Shown here one piece after another: positions 58,445 through 64,000 of a stretch of DNA of 64,000 bases. Under the pieces are notes generated by a model. It did not search any database. It worked only from the letters and a program-made list of their open reading frames with translations, and was not told the DNA's origin. The stretch is from contig NC_088300.1 in NCBI RefSeq assembly GCF_032854445.1, positions 20,255,608 to 20,319,607 of the forward strand, in the 5' to 3' direction. The DNA comes from Liolophura sinensis (taxonomy: Eukaryota; Mollusca; Polyplacophora; Chitonida; Chitonidae). The translations under genes were made by a program, and so were the position numbers. Numbering within the stretch: the first letter of the stretch is position 1; every line of letters begins with the position of its first letter.

Positions 58445-60158
58445 TGCAGCATACTCTTCAGATCATGGTGCATACAATTCTTTACAGAAAGATAATTTTA
58501 GACAGCAATAACTGTGTGAATTAACCGGCATCTGATCTTTTAACATTGACATTTAATGGGAAGGTTCTTTGGAACAATTACTCGATAAGTCTCCTGAAAA
58601 AGGAGAGAATGAGTTAAATCAACCGATGTCTTTAAGAGGCAAATGATATACCAACAACGTCAAAGAATCTACATACAAACATCTATTTACTAACCAACCT
58701 CTCTATACCGTCATGTAACTGTATAAATAAACGGTAAGCGACCTGGTTATTTTAGAGGCATTTCCAAGAGACTCTCCCAAAATATCAGGGTGGCGATATC
58801 CTGGTACATTCACACTTGAGTACACCAATGGGTTTATTGGCCTACAGCTGTCAGTTTGGCGTGCACGTCAACACAAGACATGTTGAGACAGGTTGTATAA
58901 TTGGCGATAACACACTGATATAGAGGAACATATGGTTGATTGGTTTACCGTGTTCATTGCATGCTGAACTTATGTGCCTAAAGCAGTTATTATCTCAGCA
59001 CGAGTAGCGTCGAATATGACATGGCGAATTAGCACAGTTCTTTAATGAAAAAGCCTCTGGCAAACCACAGGGTAAATAACTTATACAGTGCAATATAAAA
59101 CTTGGGTACACCGAACACTTTGCACAATGAGTTGTTTTGCTTAGGAAATAATGTATAGCAATACATATATCCACATGTCTCATATAAGGAATCTGGAGGG
59201 GCTATATATTTACCTATTGGTATTGAAGCCGTTTGTGTTCAATGACTCTTCTCTTATAGCGATGCAATTAGGATGATTGGTTTTCAAAGGCTCAGGCTTT
59301 TTGCTTTAACACTACTTGAGGCTTTGGTGGTATAACAAACGCTCCAAAAAGGCCACAGCTTGGTCGCTTAGATGGCCTTCGTTATATATCGGGATCACAA
59401 ACCAAAATGATAGCATACACTATAAGCTCCAAAGATCTGTGCGTCAGATGTAGGCAATTGCATCAAATACTTGCCAGTTTTTATTTGTGTATTACGGACT
59501 CATTAATCTCCTTCATCTCCGCAACTTATCGCTATCGAAAAAGTAAAATTTCTTGACTTCGTCCTCAAACTCCAATCAAACATACATTGTGAAAGTGCAA
59601 TTTCGAACTGAACTGCTGATTCAGCATGTCAAAAGTCAATGTGTCAGAGGGTCAGAGAAGATTTAACTTGTCGAAAATTGTCGATGTTTCCTGCAGTATC
59701 AAAATTTCAAATCCGAATTTTGTTGGTCCTTACTTCCAGTTAAAATGGTTGTTTTAATAATTAACAACAAATGAAATACATATGACTAACAAATATCCAT
59801 AAATAATATCTAAACGGATGTTTAACTAATGTATCTGTGCGAATGGGACAGTCAGGTATACGAATAATTAAATTCCATGCAGAGAGACAATGGGGGATAT
59901 GCGTATCTCGTCACAGGTGACGATTGGTAAGTAAGCACTCATTTAAATTTAAAATTAAAATCCGCTGATGACTATGGAAACACCGTTATGCTGGTTTGTA
60001 ATGTTATGAAGTGCCAAGCCCTTTGACTGCACAAAGGCCTATACCGTGCACAACTGCAGGGATCATTTCTCCTCCGAGCAGTGATGGTGACGAAGCCACG
60101 CCAAAAGAAAACAATGACAATGTATTTCTAATCCCATAAAGGTAGGATAAAAACTCAC
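58445..60158. other. Probable intron of the MGNK gene; nothing else seen
   Basis: No coding sequence or recognised element is visible. If the first-exon model is right this is intronic. Confidence 0.35.
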
Positions 60159-60240
60159 CTTGCGCAAAGTCTTGTAGCGTCGCGTCTCGGTGTTACTACG
60201 TATACAGGTCTATACGCTGATCAACTTGTTTTGTGCGTGG
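60159..60240 (-). other. Putative untranslated first exon of the MGNK gene
   Basis: On the minus strand GCGCAAG is followed by the consensus donor GTGAGT (GT at 60158-60157). Upstream, a TATA-like TTTATAA lies near 60271-60265, about 30 bp before the assumed start near 60240. Splicing to the acceptor at 56845 would place the MGNK start in exon 2. The exon is inferred from signals alone. Confidence 0.35.
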
Positions 60241-60552
60241 GTCAACTCTGTGAACCATTACTTATTATAAAGCGACGTAACTTGAGATAGACATTAGATT
60301 TTGTTCAAACCTTTGTCGTTATTTCGGAAACTTTGAAGGAATAGGTGTAAAAGAATCCCAACTCTAATGTACCGGTGCTGACGGTTATAATACAAAAGGC
60401 GAGCTACGAAAGCATAGTTACGCCAAGTAAATATTGTATTACTTCAAATTGGCGGTCCTTTATATAAGTGGTACTCATTGCGTTGGATCATCGAGGCAAA
60501 GCGTTGTTCTTATGACAAATAAGGTCACAGACTCGAATCAATCTTTATTCCT

Positions 60553-60830
60553 TTATTCATGTGATTATTGCTTAGCGCCATGCACACGAATTTCTCACTT
60601 ATACGATGGCGGTTTTTTATGTTGAGGAAACCAGAGGGCCCGCCGTAAACTGGCATGTTACTGAAAAGATTTCCCGCCTGTGATATACAGATATGCAAAC
60701 AACATCCTACACTGCGCAAACGGCCACGCGAGCGTCATGGACCGCTTATTGCCATCACGGAGTCACAAACAGCGAGTTCGAGGGAATCTACAAATTCCCT
60801 GTCCTAACTCCTAGAACCGATACTGATTCA
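60553..60830 (-). repeat. SINE family C, long inverted copy
   Basis: TTCTCACTTATACGATGGCG, GTTGAGGAAACCAGAGGGCC, TGTGATATACAGATATGC, ACCGCTTATTGCCATCACGG and GGAATCTACAAATTCCCTGT appear in the same order as in the copies at 13.9 and 14.9 kb. Confidence 0.65.
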
Positions 60831-62354
60831 TTCCAATTTAGAAAAACACAAACAGGTGCTGTTTACTTTTGAGCCAAGAGTAGCCTACTTCACACAACAT
60901 CTACATGTAGCTTCAGGTATTTACAAATTCTCTATGTTTCACAAAATGGATTGGATAAGCATGCCAGAGCCTGTGTTAGAACTTCTGGGTTTCAAGATTC
61001 CAACAAATATCTCTCGTTTCTTTTGTTTGTTGAATGGTAGAAGGCCTTTTTAGACTAGAGGCTTTAGATTTTTGTTTTTTTTTTCTTTTTTTAGTATCCC
61101 TGAATAGATTTTGTTTATCCTTCTTACCCCGTTGCCTAATGATCCAAACTTATTAAACGTACCACAAATAGCAGTACTGTCCCCTAGTTTGATAGAAATC
61201 GTTAAAGTATGAAGTAAAAAAATATGTCTTTTGGCTGTTGGGTATACACCTAGCGCGAGGATCGTGGATTGGTCAGCCTCATATGTGATACGTGGATTTT
61301 TTATTCGTAGCAAACACACATACATTTATCCATATAATACCAAGGGAGACAATCATATCAGTCTTCGACTCATACTCCCGCAAACAAATGCTGATCTCCC
61401 TTAGACATACTGTTGTACACAGTCCGCGCGTCCAGCCCTTTGTTAACGAGCCGTCTACCACAATGGACGCTCTATGTTCATAATGGCAAGGTCCAAACCC
61501 CCAGATATGACAAAAAAAGAAGAAAGTACATAAAGTAGGAAATCATGCACAGAGAGGCAGTCAACAATTGGTTTAGGCGGATGAATTAAATCAGTGTCTA
61601 AATCGTGTACCATTTAAGTTGTCGATGATCAAAATAATCCTCTCAGCTGCGCGTGTATTGCAACATGTTCATACATCCAGCGTGGCGACCTAATTCAACA
61701 CGATGAAGATACATTACCCTCGCTTGGGTAAGCGGAATTAGGCACAATTAGAATTAGAGTGCCAGAAATTCTGGATGTATGTATACGTGTGTATGATTGG
61801 GTTTTACGTTGTACTCAAGAGTTGGTTGGTCAAATGACGACGACGGCTGTTTTGTTGTGTCAGTGCAGCCGCCAAAGACAGCAAACATGACATTGCAATC
61901 TCATTATACTGACACCGGACAAATCAGTCTTGCTTCATTACATTCCAGCCATTTTTACAGCCATTGGTATGACCTGGTCAGTTTTTGCTGACAGATCTAC
62001 CGACTTCGAAGCGGACGCTCTAGTCAGGCCACCTAAGCGTGTAGATATTCTGGATTTATTTATTAAATTCTTGGAAAATGATGGCATTGGGTAGAAAATA
62101 CTGACTTCTTAAAATTCTCCACCTATCGACACAAATTAAGACACAATACAAGCCTTTTGTATTCCTAGAAGAACATTTTCGGCTCTTCTGGAAAAAATTA
62201 GTGTCCAGATAATTACTTTTGATGTCAATCAAATGTTCCAAGCTTAGTAATGTTTTCCAGAAACATAAAATGTAGTGCTCTAGATGCACACGAGGTGTTC
62301 TACGTTATAATTCAGACATGTCAGAAATAGAAAGAAACTGACTCGCTTGCACTT

Positions 62355-62422
62355 GCTATTTCTCGCCGCAACGTGACTGAAACATTGCCGACATCGCCTT
62401 TAGCCACTGTCACTCATTGACA
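62355..62422 (+). repeat. SINE family B tail, diverged
   Basis: TCGCCGCAACGTGACTGAAA, CATTGCCGACATCGCC and a CACTGTCACTCATT end match the family B tail as at 5.03 kb. Confidence 0.5.
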
Positions 62423-62882
62423 TTTAGCACATAATTAGGTCATGTATATATTTGCTTTTCATAACGAACATAGCGAACGTTTCAGACATGGTAGAATACA
62501 AATTTAGATATGTGGCATTAAGAAACGCTTAAATACGTTGATTTTATGTTTTGTATATACATACATATATTAGTTTACATGGCGACTCCATTCCATGGAA
62601 TGATTTGCGCCAAAATTTTTTGGATTTGTAGGGTGTGAGGTGATATGCAAATTTCCAGAGCCTGTGGGGCGGGAAAGGGCCATGTCTGTTCTGTATAAAA
62701 GGAATAGTTTTTCATGTTTTGTGATAGATGCTAATAAATTAACCTCACTACCTATTACTATGTCCCTTCGTCATACATATTTAAACCCCCCGCAATTCAT
62801 ATCCCAGAGGTAAGATGTGAACTGATATAAAATCACCAGTGTTAAGGGATGTAAGACTACGTTTTACACCACTTATCCTGTC

Positions 62883-63008
62883 TCGGGACTGGTAGATCCA
62901 GGATCAATCGTTGGTCGAGTCACACCTAAGACTTTAAAAGAGGAAGTTGTAACTTCCGCGCTTGGCGTTCAGCATAAAGGGGATAGTGCAACGACTGGTT
63001 GACCCGTA
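62883..63008 (+). repeat. SINE family B, 5' body
   Basis: CGGGACTGGTAGATCCAGG, TTGGTCGAGTCACACC, the hairpin at 62940-62959 (one mismatch), TTGGCGTTCAGCATAAAGG and GCAACGACTGGTTGACCC. It stops before the second half of the body. Confidence 0.88.
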
Positions 63009-64000
63009 ATGTAAGGATGTGCCAGGATGTAAGTATTGAAAAGACCTGCAAAGCATTGTCGAATCCATTCTGTAATACCCACTGTGTCTTTTTCCTGAAG
63101 CCATCGTATTACTTAATCTATGGTTACCTCTTCAAATACAACTTAAAAACAATTAAGTAAAACAGTTTTACAACAAGTATTTTCATAGATTACCCCGGAT
63201 GTATTAGACCTTCGAAAAGCGTGTACAGTATAGCGACGGGGATACGATGGCAGATTTTCGCTCACATACTGGTCACCATGGATGACACAAACTCGCTCCC
63301 CATTGGCTTTGTCTGTGACTAACTGGAACATGCATAGAATTATGTTAGTACCTGTGGAGAATTTGGCACGGTTTCGCAGCCAACAGACGATAAATTTTGA
63401 TAACCGAGCATATCGGCTGCGACACGAGGATCCATACAGTCGGGCCAGCGGATTGTGAGTTGCAGTAAGGATGAAAGTAAAACTTTTATAAAAGCTAAAC
63501 TTTTATATTTCATAAAAGTGTCAAAGGCAAAAGTAAATACGACTTGAATGATACTGAATGGAAACACGGTTTGGTAGCACAAAATAAAGCAAAGGCTAGC
63601 GGCTCCCTGCAATTCTTCCTTCTCTTTTAGAAAGTATGGTTGAATTAGCAAGTCTCATAAGTCCACCTAATCATCGGGTGTTTTTGAGAGATGAGATCTG
63701 CTTCATACTATCTCAGTCTGTGGCATTTTTAGGCCATGTATGTAACTATACAGTAACCTGCCTTGTTCTACTGCAGTCGCATGGAATAATCTTGAAATTA
63801 GTCGTAAAAGTGTAGCTATTTTCTCCTGTGTTGTACACACGAAGAAGCCCCAGATGCTTGCAGCCAATGTTTCATCACCAAATTCTCCCGTTTTTCTTCC
63901 CTTTTCGATGTTTTAAACGATCGAAATCGATACAAGGGACATCATATATATCTGCAGTTTGTAAGGCCCAGCTCTGGGGATCTACTTTCAGAAACCCAGA

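Larger units (their letters stand above)
60300..64000. other. Terminal intergenic stretch
   Basis: No gene is supported. It holds one family C SINE copy and two family B fragments, listed separately. The remainder shows only short chance frames. Confidence 0.5.

Noticed and set aside
57686-58473. Open frames of 249, 104 and 80 residues rich in FPCRLCCFPADY
   Set aside because: They are translations of the 20-bp minisatellite. All three frames are open because the unit lacks stops on that strand. No start context or family supports them.
63340-63651. 103-residue minus-strand frame near the window end
   Set aside because: No family match and no splice or start signals beyond chance. It may be an intronic or intergenic open frame.

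Overview
This is a 64 kb piece of an animal nuclear genome, most likely from a mollusc or a closely related lophotrochozoan. The evidence is AT-rich DNA, GT-AG introns of hundreds to thousands of bases, and dozens of tRNA-derived SINE copies whose tails end in GTACGGCGTTAAAAC- or ACGACGTTAAACCCC-type sequence. The palindromic word TACATGTA is also very frequent, as I recall from molluscan DNA. There are no bacterial features. Most open frames in the window are chance.

The left half (2.6-31 kb) is the gene-bearing part. An LC3-family autophagy gene (LC3C-like, minus strand) has coding exons from 12.2 kb down to 2.6 kb. Next is the 26S proteasome lid gene PSMD8/RPN12 (minus strand, 8 coding exons, 23.2 to 15.7 kb). 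Head-to-head with it is a FAM98 gene (plus strand, 11 coding exons, 23.4 to 30.7 kb) that ends in an RGG/glycine-rich tail. I rebuilt these three genes exon by exon. Every junction has GT/AG ends and the reading frame is kept throughout, giving predicted products of 126, 265 and 465 residues. The PSMD8 and FAM98 start codons are only 164 bp apart, with no TATA box and an inverted CCAAT box between them, which suggests a shared bidirectional promoter.

The right half (31-64 kb) is gene-poor and rich in SINE fragments. It holds a single-exon ankyrin-repeat gene with an RVxF-like motif, resembling the PP1 regulator PPP1R27 (47.75-48.36 kb, plus). It also holds an unrecognised 192-codon reading frame with an N-myristoylation-type start (MGNK; 56.2-56.8 kb, minus) and a plausible untranslated first exon near 60.2 kb. 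A tandem array of about 20-bp units with a 122-bp higher-order duplication lies at 57.8-58.4 kb.

The genes do not form a pathway. PSMD8 and LC3 both serve protein turnover (proteasome and autophagy), FAM98 belongs to RNA-processing complexes, and the ankyrin gene probably tunes PP1. The most interesting items are the PSMD8-FAM98 pair, whose linkage I recall is also seen on human chromosome 19, the three SINE families sharing one tail module, and the orphan MGNK gene. I found no clear new multi-gene system.
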